NCBI RefSeq assembly: GCF_001592205.1
Contig: NZ_BCWM01000005.1
Coordinates: 62,001 to 126,000 of the forward strand
Length of the DNA stretch: 64,000 bases
Reading direction: 5' to 3'
Source: Brevundimonas vesicularis NBRC 12165
GTDB taxonomy: Bacteria; Pseudomonadota; Alphaproteobacteria; Caulobacterales; Caulobacteraceae
Positions 55,485 to 64,000 of this stretch are shown piece after piece (position 1 is the stretch's first letter; every line of letters begins with the position of its first letter). Below the pieces are notes generated by a model. It was not told the origin of the DNA. It was given only the letters and a program-made list of their open reading frames with translations, and made no database searches. A program made the translations under genes and the position numbers.

Positions 55485-56930
55485 CTACCGGAACGGCGGT
55501 TCGTCGAAGGCGCGCAGCTTGCGTGAGTGCAGCTTTGAGCCTTCGCTGCGCATCAGATCGACCGCCTGGATGCCGATCTGCAGATGTTCAGAGATCGAGC
55601 CTTCGTAGAAGCGGTTGGCCTGACCCGGCAGTTTGATCTCGCCGTGCAGCGGCTTGTCCGACACGCAAAGCAGCGTCCCGTAGGGCACGCGGAAGCGATA
55701 GCCCTGGGCCGCGATGGTGGCGCTTTCCATGTCGATGGCGACGGCGCGGCTCTGGTTGAAGCGCAGGGCCGACTTGGAATAGCGCAGCTCCCAGTTCCGG
55801 TCGTCGGTGGTGACGACGGTGCCGGTGCGCAGGCGTAGTTTGACCTCGTCGCCCGGCATGCCGCTGACCGACTTGGTGGCGTCATAGAGCGCGCGCTGAA
55901 CCTCGGCGATCGACGGGATCGGAATGTCGGGCGGCAGCACTGCGTCCAGAACGTGATCGTCGCGCAGATAGGCGTGGGCCAGCACATAGTCGCCGATGGT
56001 CTGGCTGGCGCGCAGGCCGCCGCAGTGACCGATCATCAGCCAGACGTGCGGACGGGTGACCGCAAGGTGATCCGTGATCGTCTTGGCGTTGGACGGGCCG
56101 ACGCCGATGTTGACCAGGGTCACGCCCTTATGGCCCGGCGCGGTCAGGTGATAGGCCGGCATTTGGTGCTTCTTCCAGGCCGTGTCGCTGATCGCCGCCT
56201 CGGGGTTGGGCGTGTCGCGCGTGATCACCACGCCGCCGGCGCAGGACAGGGTCTGATACGGCGAGCCGGGCGTCCGAAGCTGCTCGATGGCCCAGCGCAC
56301 GAACTCATCGACGTAGCGATTGTAGTTGGTGAACAGGACATAGGACTGAACGTCGTCCACCGGCGTGCCGGTGTAGTGTTTCAGCCGCGCCAGCGAGAAG
56401 TCGGTCCGCAGACCGTCGAAGTGCGACAGGGGGAAGTCGCCGCCCATTTCGAACAGGCCGTCGGCGATCTCGTCGCCGATATGGGCCAGGTCCGTGGTGG
56501 GGAACCAGCGCGCCAGGGCCGCCGTCATCGACCGGTCCAGCGCGACCTCCAGCCCGTCGGTCACATAGGGGAAGGGGATCTCCTGGCGGGACAGGCCGAC
56601 CTCGAAGGTCGCGTTATATTCCTGCTCCAGCAGGCCCAGCTGTTCCGTCAGATAGGGGCGGAAAAGGTCGGGCCGCGTGACCGTGGTCGAATAGCTGCCC
56701 TGTCTGGACAGCCGGGCGTAGGCGCGCGGCTCCAGGTCCTGGGGGCGATCCCCGTCCCAGCGGATGCGAAGTTCGGGATAGGCGAACACACCTTCGGCGC
56801 GTTTGACCGGATCGGGCCGCGCGCCGGTATTGACGAAATCCCGCACGGCGTCGCGCAGGTTGGTCACGGATTGGGTGTAGAGGGTTTCGAGGCGGTCCAG
56901 CGCCGCCTGTGCTGTCATCTGTTCTGTCAT
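55485..56930 (-). CDS. amn: AMP nucleosidase
   Basis: A 481-residue enzyme that splits AMP into adenine and ribose 5-phosphate. ATG 56930 follows AGAGGAAG. An N-terminal AMP nucleosidase regulatory domain (to about 170, with EVGLSRQEIPFPYV) precedes the phosphorylase-like catalytic domain, which shows LVNIGVGPSNAKTITDHL, MIGHCGGLR and the purine-site stretch AIDMESATIAAQGYRFRVPY. Length matches the E. coli enzyme (484). Confidence 0.95.
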   Translation of the reverse strand: MTEQMTAQAALDRLETLYTQSVTNLRDAVRDFVNTGARPDPVKRAEGVFAYPELRIRWDGDRPQDLEPRAYARLSRQGSYSTTVTRPDLFRPYLTEQLGLLEQEYNATFEVGLSRQEIPFPYVTDGLEVALDRSMTAALARWFPTTDLAHIGDEIADGLFEMGGDFPLSHFDGLRTDFSLARLKHYTGTPVDDVQSYVLFTNYNRYVDEFVRWAIEQLRTPGSPYQTLSCAGGVVITRDTPNPEAAISDTAWKKHQMPAYHLTAPGHKGVTLVNIGVGPSNAKTITDHLAVTRPHVWLMIGHCGGLRASQTIGDYVLAHAYLRDDHVLDAVLPPDIPIPSIAEVQRALYDATKSVSGMPGDEVKLRLRTGTVVTTDDRNWELRYSKSALRFNQSRAVAIDMESATIAAQGYRFRVPYGTLLCVSDKPLHGEIKLPGQANRFYEGSISEHLQIGIQAVDLMRSEGSKLHSRKLRAFDEPPFR

Positions 56931-57058
56931 GACTTCCTCTAGCGAAGCTTCGCGGCTTTGGCGAGGCGCCGCCCGTTCAAACCCGATTTCGCTGCATTGC
57001 AGCAATTTATGACGGGCGTGCGGTTGCGGATCGGGGCGTTACGGCGCATCTGGCCCGG

Positions 57059-58309
57059 ATGTCTTCTTCCCTTGCGTCAGCGCCCGCCAAGAAGGAACTC
57101 GGCTTCGTCGAGTTCGTCTGCCTCATCGCCCTGATGATGGCGCTGAATGCGCTGGCGATCGATTCGATGCTGCCGGCCCTGCCGCACATCGGCGCCGACC
57201 TGAACGTGGCGACCGACAACGACCGACAATGGGTGGTGACGGCCTATCTGCTGGGCTTCGGCGGGGCGCAGCTGTTCTACGGTCCGTTGGCGGATCGGTT
57301 CGGCCGAAAGCCCGTCCTGCTGTTCGGCGTCGGCGTCTATGTGATGTTCAGCCTGCTGGCGACCCTGGCGCCGACCTTCGAAACGCTGATCATGGCCCGC
57401 GTCGGCCAGGGTCTGGGCAGCGCCTGCACCCGCGTGCTGGCCGTCTCGATCGTGCGCGATCGCTATGAGGGTCGCACCATGGCGCGGGTCATGTCGTTCA
57501 GCTTCCTGGTCTTCCTGGGCGTGCCAATCCTGGCGCCGTCGCTGGGACAGTTGATCATGCTGGTCGGACCGTGGCGCTGGATCTTCGCGGGGCTGGGTCT
57601 GATCGGGGTCGGCCTGGTCGTCTGGGCGTCTTTGCGTCTGCCCGAGACGCTGAAGCCCGAGGATCGGCTGCCGATCCAGATCAAGCGTCTGACCGCAGCC
57701 TACAAGATCGCCCTGACCGACCGCACCGCCGTCGGCTACACCCTGGCCATGACGGCGATCACCGGGGCCCTGTTCGGCTTCATCAACTCATCGCAGCAGA
57801 TCTTCGCCGACGTCTTTCACGCCGAGGCGGCTTTTCCGGCGGTGTTCGCGCTGATCGCGGGCGGCATCGCCGTGGCCTCGATCGTCAATGCGCGGCTGGT
57901 GGTGAAGTTGGGTTCGCGCAAGATTTCGCACACCGCCCTGATCGGCTTCACCAGCATCGCCGCCATCCATGCGGGGGTGGCGATCAGCGGTCATGAATCG
58001 ATCTGGACCTTTGCGGTGCTGCAGACCCTGACCATGTTCTGTTTCGGCCTGATCGCGGGCAATTTCGGATCGATGGCGATGGAGACGATGGGCAAGATCG
58101 CGGGCACGGCGGCCTCGATCCAGGGCTTCATCTCCACCATCGTCGGCTCTCTGCTGGGCTTTGCGGTGGGCCAGCAGTTCAACGGCACGACCATTCCGAT
58201 GTCGGTCGGCTTCACCGTCTTTGGTTTGATCGCCCTCGGCTGGGTGCTGTTCGCCGAGCGGGGACGGCTGTTCCGGGCCCATCACGCGCCGGTCGCCGCC
58301 AAGGCTTGA
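57059..58309 (+). CDS. Bcr/CflA-type multidrug efflux MFS transporter
   Basis: A 416-residue transporter with twelve predicted helices. The Bcr/CflA features are in helix 1 (MMALNALAIDSMLPALPHIG), the loop YGPLADRFGRKPVLL (motif A), the drug-antiporter motif region LGVPILAPSLGQLI (motif C) and RVGQGLGSACTRVLAVSIVR. It exports hydrophobic drugs by proton antiport. It is divergent from amn with 128 bases between. The substrate is unknown. Confidence 0.9.
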   Translation: MSSSLASAPAKKELGFVEFVCLIALMMALNALAIDSMLPALPHIGADLNVATDNDRQWVVTAYLLGFGGAQLFYGPLADRFGRKPVLLFGVGVYVMFSLLATLAPTFETLIMARVGQGLGSACTRVLAVSIVRDRYEGRTMARVMSFSFLVFLGVPILAPSLGQLIMLVGPWRWIFAGLGLIGVGLVVWASLRLPETLKPEDRLPIQIKRLTAAYKIALTDRTAVGYTLAMTAITGALFGFINSSQQIFADVFHAEAAFPAVFALIAGGIAVASIVNARLVVKLGSRKISHTALIGFTSIAAIHAGVAISGHESIWTFAVLQTLTMFCFGLIAGNFGSMAMETMGKIAGTAASIQGFISTIVGSLLGFAVGQQFNGTTIPMSVGFTVFGLIALGWVLFAERGRLFRAHHAPVAAKA

Positions 58310-58372
58310 TCTTTTTCGCGTTTCCGCGCGTTCTCCGGGCCAATCGTCAAGATCAGCCCAGGAAAAACCTCG

Positions 58373-60325
58373 ATGACGCTGAAAGCGCTCGGTCTCGTCT
58401 CCGCCCTCGCCCTGGCCGCCGCCATGGGTCTGAGCGCCTGCTCCACCACGACGGGAGGGTCGGCCATGACCCCGCCCGCCATCGCCCCGGCGCCCGGTCC
58501 CGAAGCGGTGGACGTCCATACCCACGCCCGGCCCGAGATCGCCCGCGTCGTCGATGTGGCCTTGGATCTGACCGCCGACTTCAACGCCAAGACCCTGGCG
58601 GGCACGGCGACCCTGGACGTCCTGGCGATCCCGGGCGCCAACGAGATCGTGCTGGATATCCGCGACCTGGAAATTCAGGACGTGCGCGACGCGGCGGGTC
58701 AGCCGCTGCGCTATGTCGTCGGCGACAATGACGCCGTTCTGGGCCAGCCGCTGACGGTCTATTTCCCGGCCTTCGCCGCCAATGAGCGACGCAAGATCAC
58801 CATCCGCTACTCGACCCGCCCCAACGCGGCGGCTCTGCAATGGCTGAACGCCAGCCAGACGGCCGGTGGACAGAAGCCCTATCTGTTCAGCCAGGGCCAG
58901 GCGATCCTGACCCGCACCTGGGTGCCGACCCAGGACAGCCCCGGCATCCGCCAGACCTATTCGGCCCGCATCACCGCGCCCGAAGATCTGACGGTGGTCA
59001 TGAGCGCCGACCATCTGACGCCGAACGGCGAGCGGGCCGCAAACGGCATGAAGACCTGGCGCTTCCGGATGGACAATCCGATCCCGCCCTATCTGATCGC
59101 GCTGGGCGTCGGCGACATCGCCTTTGCGCCGTTCGACGGCCGCACCGGGGTCTGGACCGAGCCCAGCCGGCTGCGCGCCGCCCAATCGGAGCTGGAACCG
59201 ACCGCCCAGATGGTGACGGCGGCCGAGAAGCTGTACGGCCCCTATCGCTGGGGCCGCTACGACCTCCTGGTCCTGCCGCCCTCCTTCCCGTTCGGCGGGA
59301 TGGAGAACCCGAAACTGACCTTCGCCACCCCGACGATCATCGCCGGCGATCGCTCGCTGGTGTCGCTGGTCGCGCACGAACTGGCGCACTCCTGGTCGGG
59401 CAATCTGGTGACCAACGCGACCTGGAACGACTTCTGGCTGAACGAGGGCTTTACCGTCTATTTCGAGAACCGGATCATGGAGTCGGTCTATGGCCATGAC
59501 CGCGCCATGCAGGAGCAGGTGCTGGGCTGGGACAGCCTTCAGGATACGCTGAAGTCCCTGCCGGCGGCGGACACCCGCCTGCATCTGGACCTGAAGGGCC
59601 GCGATCCCGACGACGGCATGAACGACATCGCCTACGAGAAGGGCGCCCTGTTCCTGCGGACCATCGAACGCACCGTCGGACGGGATCGGTTTGACGCCTG
59701 GCTCCGCGGCTATTTCGACCGCAACGCCTATCGTCCGATGACCACGGCCATGTTCCTGCAAGACATCCGCGACAACCTGATCAAGGGCGACGCGGCGCTG
59801 GAAAGTCAGCTGCAGATGGACGCCTGGGTCTATCAGCCCGGCCTGCCGTCCAACGCCGTCGCGCCGGTGTCCCACGCCTTCGAGCCGGTGGACGCCGCCG
59901 CCGTCGCCTTCTTCAAGGACAAGGGGCCGGCCTCGGCCATTCCGTGGGCGGACTGGAACACCCAGCAGCGCCAGCGTTTCCTGGGCTGGCGTCCCGAGGG
60001 TCTGCGGACGGGGGCCGACTGGCTGACGAATGCGCAACTGGCCGATCTGGAGCGGACGCTGAACCTGGCGAACGAAGGCAACGCCGAACTGACCTTCGCC
60101 TGGCTGCAGATCGCCCTGGCCCATCGCTATCAGCCGTCGGTCGCCACGGCCGAGAAGTTCCTGACCAGCCAGGGCCGTCGCAAGTTCGTCCTGCCGCTGT
60201 TCCAGACCCTGTGGAACGAGGGCGAATGGGGCCGGGGCAACGCGCGGCGCATCTACGCCGAGGCCCGGCCGCTCTATCACCCGGTCACCAGCGGTTCGGT
60301 CGATCAGCTGGTCGGACGGCCTTAA
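58373..60325 (+). CDS. M1-family aminopeptidase lipoprotein
   Basis: A 650-residue zinc aminopeptidase of the leukotriene-A4-hydrolase-like group. Lipobox LSAC shows membrane anchoring. The N-terminal beta domain is followed by the substrate motif GGMENPKL and the zinc site HELAHSW (His335, Glu336, His339) with the third ligand Glu358 in NEGFTVYFE, spaced as HExxHx18E. The C-terminal helical domain completes the protein. It releases N-terminal residues from peptides on the cell surface or in the periplasm. It is convergent with the DUF488 gene. Confidence 0.94.
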   Translation: MTLKALGLVSALALAAAMGLSACSTTTGGSAMTPPAIAPAPGPEAVDVHTHARPEIARVVDVALDLTADFNAKTLAGTATLDVLAIPGANEIVLDIRDLEIQDVRDAAGQPLRYVVGDNDAVLGQPLTVYFPAFAANERRKITIRYSTRPNAAALQWLNASQTAGGQKPYLFSQGQAILTRTWVPTQDSPGIRQTYSARITAPEDLTVVMSADHLTPNGERAANGMKTWRFRMDNPIPPYLIALGVGDIAFAPFDGRTGVWTEPSRLRAAQSELEPTAQMVTAAEKLYGPYRWGRYDLLVLPPSFPFGGMENPKLTFATPTIIAGDRSLVSLVAHELAHSWSGNLVTNATWNDFWLNEGFTVYFENRIMESVYGHDRAMQEQVLGWDSLQDTLKSLPAADTRLHLDLKGRDPDDGMNDIAYEKGALFLRTIERTVGRDRFDAWLRGYFDRNAYRPMTTAMFLQDIRDNLIKGDAALESQLQMDAWVYQPGLPSNAVAPVSHAFEPVDAAAVAFFKDKGPASAIPWADWNTQQRQRFLGWRPEGLRTGADWLTNAQLADLERTLNLANEGNAELTFAWLQIALAHRYQPSVATAEKFLTSQGRRKFVLPLFQTLWNEGEWGRGNARRIYAEARPLYHPVTSGSVDQLVGRP

Positions 60326-60327
60326 GG

Positions 60328-60759
60328 CTAGAGATCCACGACCGCCACGCCGGTTTCCTCCGCCAGTCGTTCCGCCAGGACGGCGCGGTGGCAGCCGGCG
60401 TGGTCGGCCTCGAAGCACAGCAAGGCGACGGGTTTGTCGGCCGCCAGCGCCTTCAATTGCTCGTACTCGATCTGCGCCTGGGGCTCGGCCAGGTGATCGG
60501 CGAAGATGGCGCGCATCTCGTCGACACGGCCCTTGCGCGCTGCGTCACGTCCCGCCTTGGGCGTGCCCAGCCCGCGCAGGTGGACATAGTCGATCCCTTC
60601 GGCCTTCAGGCTCTCGCCCAGGATCGTCTTAGAAAAGCCGGCGCGGCGGGATGCGGCGACCGCGCGGACATCGACCAGGGTTTGCACGCCGGCCGTCTTC
60701 AGCCGCGCGATGACGTCGGCCTGGGTCGCGCCCTCGTAGCCAATAGTGAAAAGCTTCAT
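60328..60759 (-). CDS. DUF488-family protein
   Basis: A 143-residue protein from ATG 60759. DUF488 marks are MKLFTIGYEGATQADVIARL at the start, LVDVRAVAASRRAGFSK in the middle and LLCFEADHAGCHRAVLAERL near the end; the last includes the Cys/His residues conserved in the family. DUF488 proteins are small soluble proteins of unestablished biochemistry. It is divergent from the NDUFA9-like gene by 115 bases. Confidence 0.88.
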   Translation of the reverse strand: MKLFTIGYEGATQADVIARLKTAGVQTLVDVRAVAASRRAGFSKTILGESLKAEGIDYVHLRGLGTPKAGRDAARKGRVDEMRAIFADHLAEPQAQIEYEQLKALAADKPVALLCFEADHAGCHRAVLAERLAEETGVAVVDL

Positions 60760-60874
60760 CCGCCTCAGATGGGCGGGAGCGCGTCGAACGCCAGCGTGAC
60801 CGTGAAGGCTCGCGTTGCGGTGCGGCGCCCTATCGTCTATCCCGCCGAAACGGATTTCGACTGGAGCTTTCCCC

Positions 60875-61852
60875 ATGGCTGACCTCGCCCCCGGCGTCGT
60901 GACCCTCTTTGGAGGTTCGGGCTTTATCGGGTCGCAGGCGGTGCGCGCCCTGGCGCGTCGCGGCTGGCGCATTCGGGTCGCCGTGCGAAACCCGGTCCTG
61001 GCGATCGAAATCCAGCCGCTGGGCGATCCCGGCCAGATCCAGTTCATGCGCTGCGACATCACCAACCCGGCGGATGTGGCGCAGGCCGTGCGCGGCGCGG
61101 ACGCCGTCGTCAATCTGGTCGGCGTGCTGCATGACGCAGGCGGCAAGCGCGGCTTCGACGCCGTTCACACCGAGGCGGCCAAGACTATCGCCGAGGCCGC
61201 CAAGGCGGCGGGCGTTGAGCGCCTGGTCCAGATCTCGGCCATCGGCGCCGACGCCGCCAGCCCTTCGGCCTATGGTCGCACCAAGGCCCAGGCCGAACAG
61301 GCGGTGCGCGCCGTCTATCCCGATGCGGTGATCCTGCGGCCTTCGCTGGTGTTCGGCGCGGGCGACGGCTTCCTGAACCGCTTCGCCGCCATGGCGACCC
61401 TGTCGCCGGTCCTGCCGTTGATCGGCGGCGGCGAAACCAAGTTCCAGCCGGTCTATGTCGGCGATGTCGCCGAGGCCATTGCGCGCGGCGTGACCCGCGC
61501 GGACGCCGCCGGCCGCACCTATGAACTGGGCGGGCCGAGCCTCTACACCTTCCGGGAAGTGCTGGAGCTGGTGCGTCGCGAGACGGGCCGCGACCGGATG
61601 CTGGTTTCGGTGCCCTTCATCGTCGCCAAGCCCCTGGGTTCGCTGCTGCAACTGAGCCGGTTCGTCGGCCTGACCCCGCCGCTGACGCGCGATCAGGTGC
61701 TGATGCTGGAAAAGGACAATGTGGTTGCCGCAGATGCGTTCGGCCTCAGCGATCTGGGCATCGACCATCCGGCCGGCATGGCGGCGATCGCCCCGTCCTA
61801 TCTGTGGCGCTACCGCGTCGGCGGCCAGTTCGCCGAAGCGCCCGCCCACTGA
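60875..61852 (+). CDS. Complex I NDUFA9-like NAD(P)-binding protein
   Basis: A 325-residue atypical short-chain dehydrogenase from ATG 60875. The Rossmann motif is TLFGGSGFIGSQAVRALARR; VVNLVGVLHDAGGKRGFDAV and VQISAIGADAASPSAYGRTK follow, with the active-site Tyr-x(3)-Lys kept as YGRTK. This matches the alphaproteobacterial family related to the NDUFA9 accessory subunit of complex I, which binds NADPH. The C-terminal half may anchor to the enzyme. A terminator-like hairpin lies between it and recQ. Confidence 0.88.
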   Translation: MADLAPGVVTLFGGSGFIGSQAVRALARRGWRIRVAVRNPVLAIEIQPLGDPGQIQFMRCDITNPADVAQAVRGADAVVNLVGVLHDAGGKRGFDAVHTEAAKTIAEAAKAAGVERLVQISAIGADAASPSAYGRTKAQAEQAVRAVYPDAVILRPSLVFGAGDGFLNRFAAMATLSPVLPLIGGGETKFQPVYVGDVAEAIARGVTRADAAGRTYELGGPSLYTFREVLELVRRETGRDRMLVSVPFIVAKPLGSLLQLSRFVGLTPPLTRDQVLMLEKDNVVAADAFGLSDLGIDHPAGMAAIAPSYLWRYRVGGQFAEAPAH

Positions 61853-61870
61853 ACCCTCCCCATCTGATGC

Positions 61871-61909
61871 CGCCGCCGGTCGCCTTCGCGCCCGGCGGCG
61901 TCTTCTGTT
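61871..61909 (+). terminator. Terminator after the NDUFA9-like gene
   Basis: A 9-bp GC stem (61871-61879 with 61892-61900), 12-base loop, then the broken T-rich run TCTTCTGTT. Confidence 0.6.
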
Positions 61910-61921
61910 CGGGAACAAAGA

Positions 61922-63814
61922 GTGCACAGCTTAAGGATGCCGGCCACGCGCCCCCAGTTCTCCTCGACCGATACGCCTGACCTGAACGACGCGCGGGCGT
62001 TGTTGGCGCGCGTCTGGGGTCACGCCGACTTCCGGGGGCTGCAGGGGCGGGTGGTCGAGCAAATCCTGTCGGGCGGCGATGTGCTGGCGGTCCTGCCGAC
62101 CGGCGGCGGCAAGAGCGTCTGCTATCAGATCCCGGCCATCCTGCGCCCCGGACTGGGGCTGGTGGTGTCTCCCCTGATCGCCCTGATGACCGATCAGGTG
62201 GAGGCGTTGAAGCAGCAGGGCGTCGCGGCGGCGCGGCTGGATTCCGGCGTGTCGCTGGACGAGCGTTCGGCCATCTGGGCGGCCGCGCGGTCGGGGGACC
62301 TGGACCTGCTCTATGTCTCGCCCGAAGGCCTGGCGGCGGGCGCCATGATGGACCGGCTGGCGGAACTGCCGTTGAGCCTGATCGCCATCGACGAGGCGCA
62401 CTGCGTCTCGCAATGGGGCCACGACTTCCGCCCCGACTATCGCAACCTGGGCCTGCTGGCCGAGCGGTTCCCCGATGTGCCGCGCATCGCGGTGACGGCG
62501 ACCGCCGACGCCCGCACGCGCGACGACATCCTGCGCTCGCTGCGGCTGGAAGAGGCGACGGTCTTCGTCGACAGTTTCGCGCGTCCGAACCTGCAACTGT
62601 CGGCCGAGCGCAAGGAGAGCGCGTCCCGGGCCAAGACCGATGCGCGGGTCATCGAACTCGTGCGCGAACGGCGGGGCAAGTCGGGCGTCGTCTATTGCGG
62701 CAGCCGCGACGGTTGCGACCGCGTGGCCCAGGCCCTGCGCGACGCCGGGACCAACGCCATCGCCTATCACGCCGGCATGGACACGAAAGAGCGCGACCGC
62801 CGGCTGGAGCGCTTCCTGGCCGAAGAGGGCGCCGTCATGGTCGCGACCATCGCCTTCGGCATGGGCGTCGACAAGGCCGACGTGCGCTTCGTCATTCACG
62901 CCGATCCGCCGGGCAGCCTGGAGGCCTATTGGCAGGAGATCGGGCGCGGCGGTCGCGACGGCGAGCCAGCCGAGGGCATCACCCTGTATGGGCCGTCCGA
63001 CATCGCCTGGTCCTTGCGTCGGCTGGACAGCCGCCCGATGGCCGATGAGGTCAAACAGGTCCAGGTCAGGAAGACCCGCCAGCTGTTCGCCATGCTGGAC
63101 GGCGCTGTCTGTCGCGCCCAGGCCGTGCGGCGATACTTCGGCGAGCATGACGCTCAGCCTTGCGGCGTCTGCGATATCTGCGGCGACCCGCCTCAGCTCT
63201 ATGATGCGACCGTCCCGGCCCAGAAGGCGTTGGCGGCGGTGCAGCGGCTGGGCGGCCGGTTCGGGCGCAATCGCGTCGTCGATCATCTGACCGCCCGCAC
63301 CAAGGACGTGCAGCCGTGGGAGCAGCAACTGTCCACCTGGGGCATCGGGCGCGAGATTTCGCTGAACAGCTGGCGCGAGATCGTCGATCATCTGCTGTTC
63401 GAAGGTCTGCTGGCCGAGGATCCCAACGACGGCAAGCCGCTGGTCGGGCTGGGCGATTCCGAGGCGGTGCGCGCCGTCTATCGCGGCGAGCGCCAGATCG
63501 AGGTGCGTCGCGCGCCTCTGAGGGCCGATACCGCCCCGCGCCGTCGTGATCGATCGGGCGAAGGGCGCAATGCGGCGCTGGAGACGATGGACGCGGACGT
63601 CCGCGCCCGGTTCGAGGCCTTGCGCGCCTGGCGCCGCGACCGCGCCTCGGAACAGCACGTCCCGCCCTATGTCATCTTCCAGGACCGGACGTTGCTCGAG
63701 ATCGCCCACGCCGAGCCGGGCGACCTGAACAGTCTGGGCGCCATTTCCGGCGTCGGTCAATCCAAGCTGGATCGTTACGGCAAGGGCGTGCTGGAGGCGC
63801 TGGCCGCTCTCTAG
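61922..63814 (+). CDS. recQ: ATP-dependent DNA helicase RecQ
   Basis: A 630-residue 3'-to-5' helicase of recombination and fork repair. Helicase domain: Walker A LPTGGGKSVCYQ, DEAH box IDEAHCVSQWGHDFRPDYR, and motif VI near YWQEIGRGGRDGEP. The RQC zinc site is in AVCRAQAVRRYFGEH with PCGVCDICG, and a C-terminal HRDC domain holds residues after about 555 (FEALRAWRRDRAS through ISGVGQSKLDRYGKGVLEAL). The start is either GTG 61922 (GGGAA before it) or ATG 61937 (AAGG touching it); I keep the GTG. Confidence 0.95.
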   Translation: MHSLRMPATRPQFSSTDTPDLNDARALLARVWGHADFRGLQGRVVEQILSGGDVLAVLPTGGGKSVCYQIPAILRPGLGLVVSPLIALMTDQVEALKQQGVAAARLDSGVSLDERSAIWAAARSGDLDLLYVSPEGLAAGAMMDRLAELPLSLIAIDEAHCVSQWGHDFRPDYRNLGLLAERFPDVPRIAVTATADARTRDDILRSLRLEEATVFVDSFARPNLQLSAERKESASRAKTDARVIELVRERRGKSGVVYCGSRDGCDRVAQALRDAGTNAIAYHAGMDTKERDRRLERFLAEEGAVMVATIAFGMGVDKADVRFVIHADPPGSLEAYWQEIGRGGRDGEPAEGITLYGPSDIAWSLRRLDSRPMADEVKQVQVRKTRQLFAMLDGAVCRAQAVRRYFGEHDAQPCGVCDICGDPPQLYDATVPAQKALAAVQRLGGRFGRNRVVDHLTARTKDVQPWEQQLSTWGIGREISLNSWREIVDHLLFEGLLAEDPNDGKPLVGLGDSEAVRAVYRGERQIEVRRAPLRADTAPRRRDRSGEGRNAALETMDADVRARFEALRAWRRDRASEQHVPPYVIFQDRTLLEIAHAEPGDLNSLGAISGVGQSKLDRYGKGVLEALAAL

Positions 63815-63820
63815 AAGGCG

Positions 63821-64000
63821 TCAGACTTCCGGCTTGGGCGGGGCGGTGATGACTTCGACGTTGTCGTTCAGCAGATAGGACAGTTCCGACAGGGCCACGG
63901 CGCGTTCGGCCGGGTTGGCGGCGGCCTGAACGGCCTGAACCTTCTTGGGCATGTCCTCGGAAATGCCGCGCAGGATGCATTTCAGGTCGCCGTCGGTGCC
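63821..64000 (-). CDS. C-terminal fragment of an unrecognised protein (cut by window edge)
   Basis: The minus-strand frame runs in from the right edge for 59 residues to a TGA stop (63823-63821). The visible part is helical and Ala/Glu-rich (SEDMPKKVQAVQAAANPAER, then ALSELSYLLNDNVEV) and ends in a short Pro/Lys tail. I do not recognise the family. It converges on recQ with six bases between. Confidence 0.6.
   Translation of the reverse strand, partial: GTDGDLKCILRGISEDMPKKVQAVQAAANPAERAVALSELSYLLNDNVEVITAPPKPEV

Noticed and set aside
57788..60418. An 876-codon antisense frame across the Bcr-type transporter and M1 peptidase genes
   Set aside because: It spans two well-supported genes on the other strand and has Arg/Gly-biased content with no recognisable domain.
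61931..63760. A 609-codon antisense frame in recQ
   Set aside because: Shadow of recQ, which has all helicase motifs intact.

Overview
The window is 64 kb of high-GC chromosomal DNA from an alphaproteobacterium. It is most likely a member of the Caulobacterales, and Brevundimonas would fit best; this is inferred from protein character and gene content, with no rRNA or species marker to confirm it. Coding density is very high. About 47 protein genes, one tRNA-Arg and several clear intrinsic terminators are visible. There is no insertion sequence, prophage, CRISPR array or obvious horizontally acquired island.

Layout. 1-3.4 kb: the 3' end of the class I ribonucleotide reductase large subunit, an outer-membrane beta-barrel candidate, a gamma-glutamyltransferase lipoprotein and tRNA-Arg(ACG). 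3.6-10.5 kb: the most accessory-looking segment, a four-gene chaperone-usher fimbrial operon (pilin, chaperone, usher, tip adhesin; minus strand) with a LuxR-type regulator on each side. 10.7-20 kb: TadE/TadG-like pilus-associated proteins, an M23 peptidase, the ydbH-ynbE-ydbL envelope operon, a solitary cytosine-C5 DNA methyltransferase and a small lipoprotein. 20-26.4 kb: a membrane LytTR regulator opposite a DUF2306 membrane protein, then a TetR / TonB-dependent receptor / MFS transporter uptake module.

26.4-33.4 kb: TCA-cycle block sucCD and sucAB, as two transcription units separated by a terminator; SucB carries two lipoyl domains. 33.4-37.8 kb: a glutathione transferase, a small membrane protein, prfA, an atypical response regulator, and an Rrf2 regulator next to a TauE/SafE exporter. 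37.8-43.9 kb: the minus-strand run lysC - ptsP - rodZ-like - ispG, ending in a strong terminator. 43.9-50.2 kb: ubiG, an OPT-family transporter, mutM, a small membrane protein, an enoyl-CoA hydratase and an exported alpha/beta hydrolase. 50.2-64 kb: a DsbD/ScsB-type thiol reductase, an OmpA-like lipoprotein, a glycine-zipper lipoprotein, a DAG-kinase-like protein coupled to a metallophosphoesterase, AMP nucleosidase, a Bcr/CflA-type efflux pump, an M1 aminopeptidase lipoprotein, a DUF488 protein, a complex I NDUFA9-like protein, recQ and a truncated unknown gene.

Most genes are core metabolism or envelope maintenance. The points most worth a second look are the fimbrial locus with its two flanking LuxR regulators and internal attenuator hairpin, the double-lipoyl SucB, a receiver protein lacking the conserved lysine with a perfect TGTGA-type palindrome upstream, the orphan DNA methyltransferase, and two palindromic repeat elements placed between convergent genes. 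I found no clearly undescribed multi-gene system.
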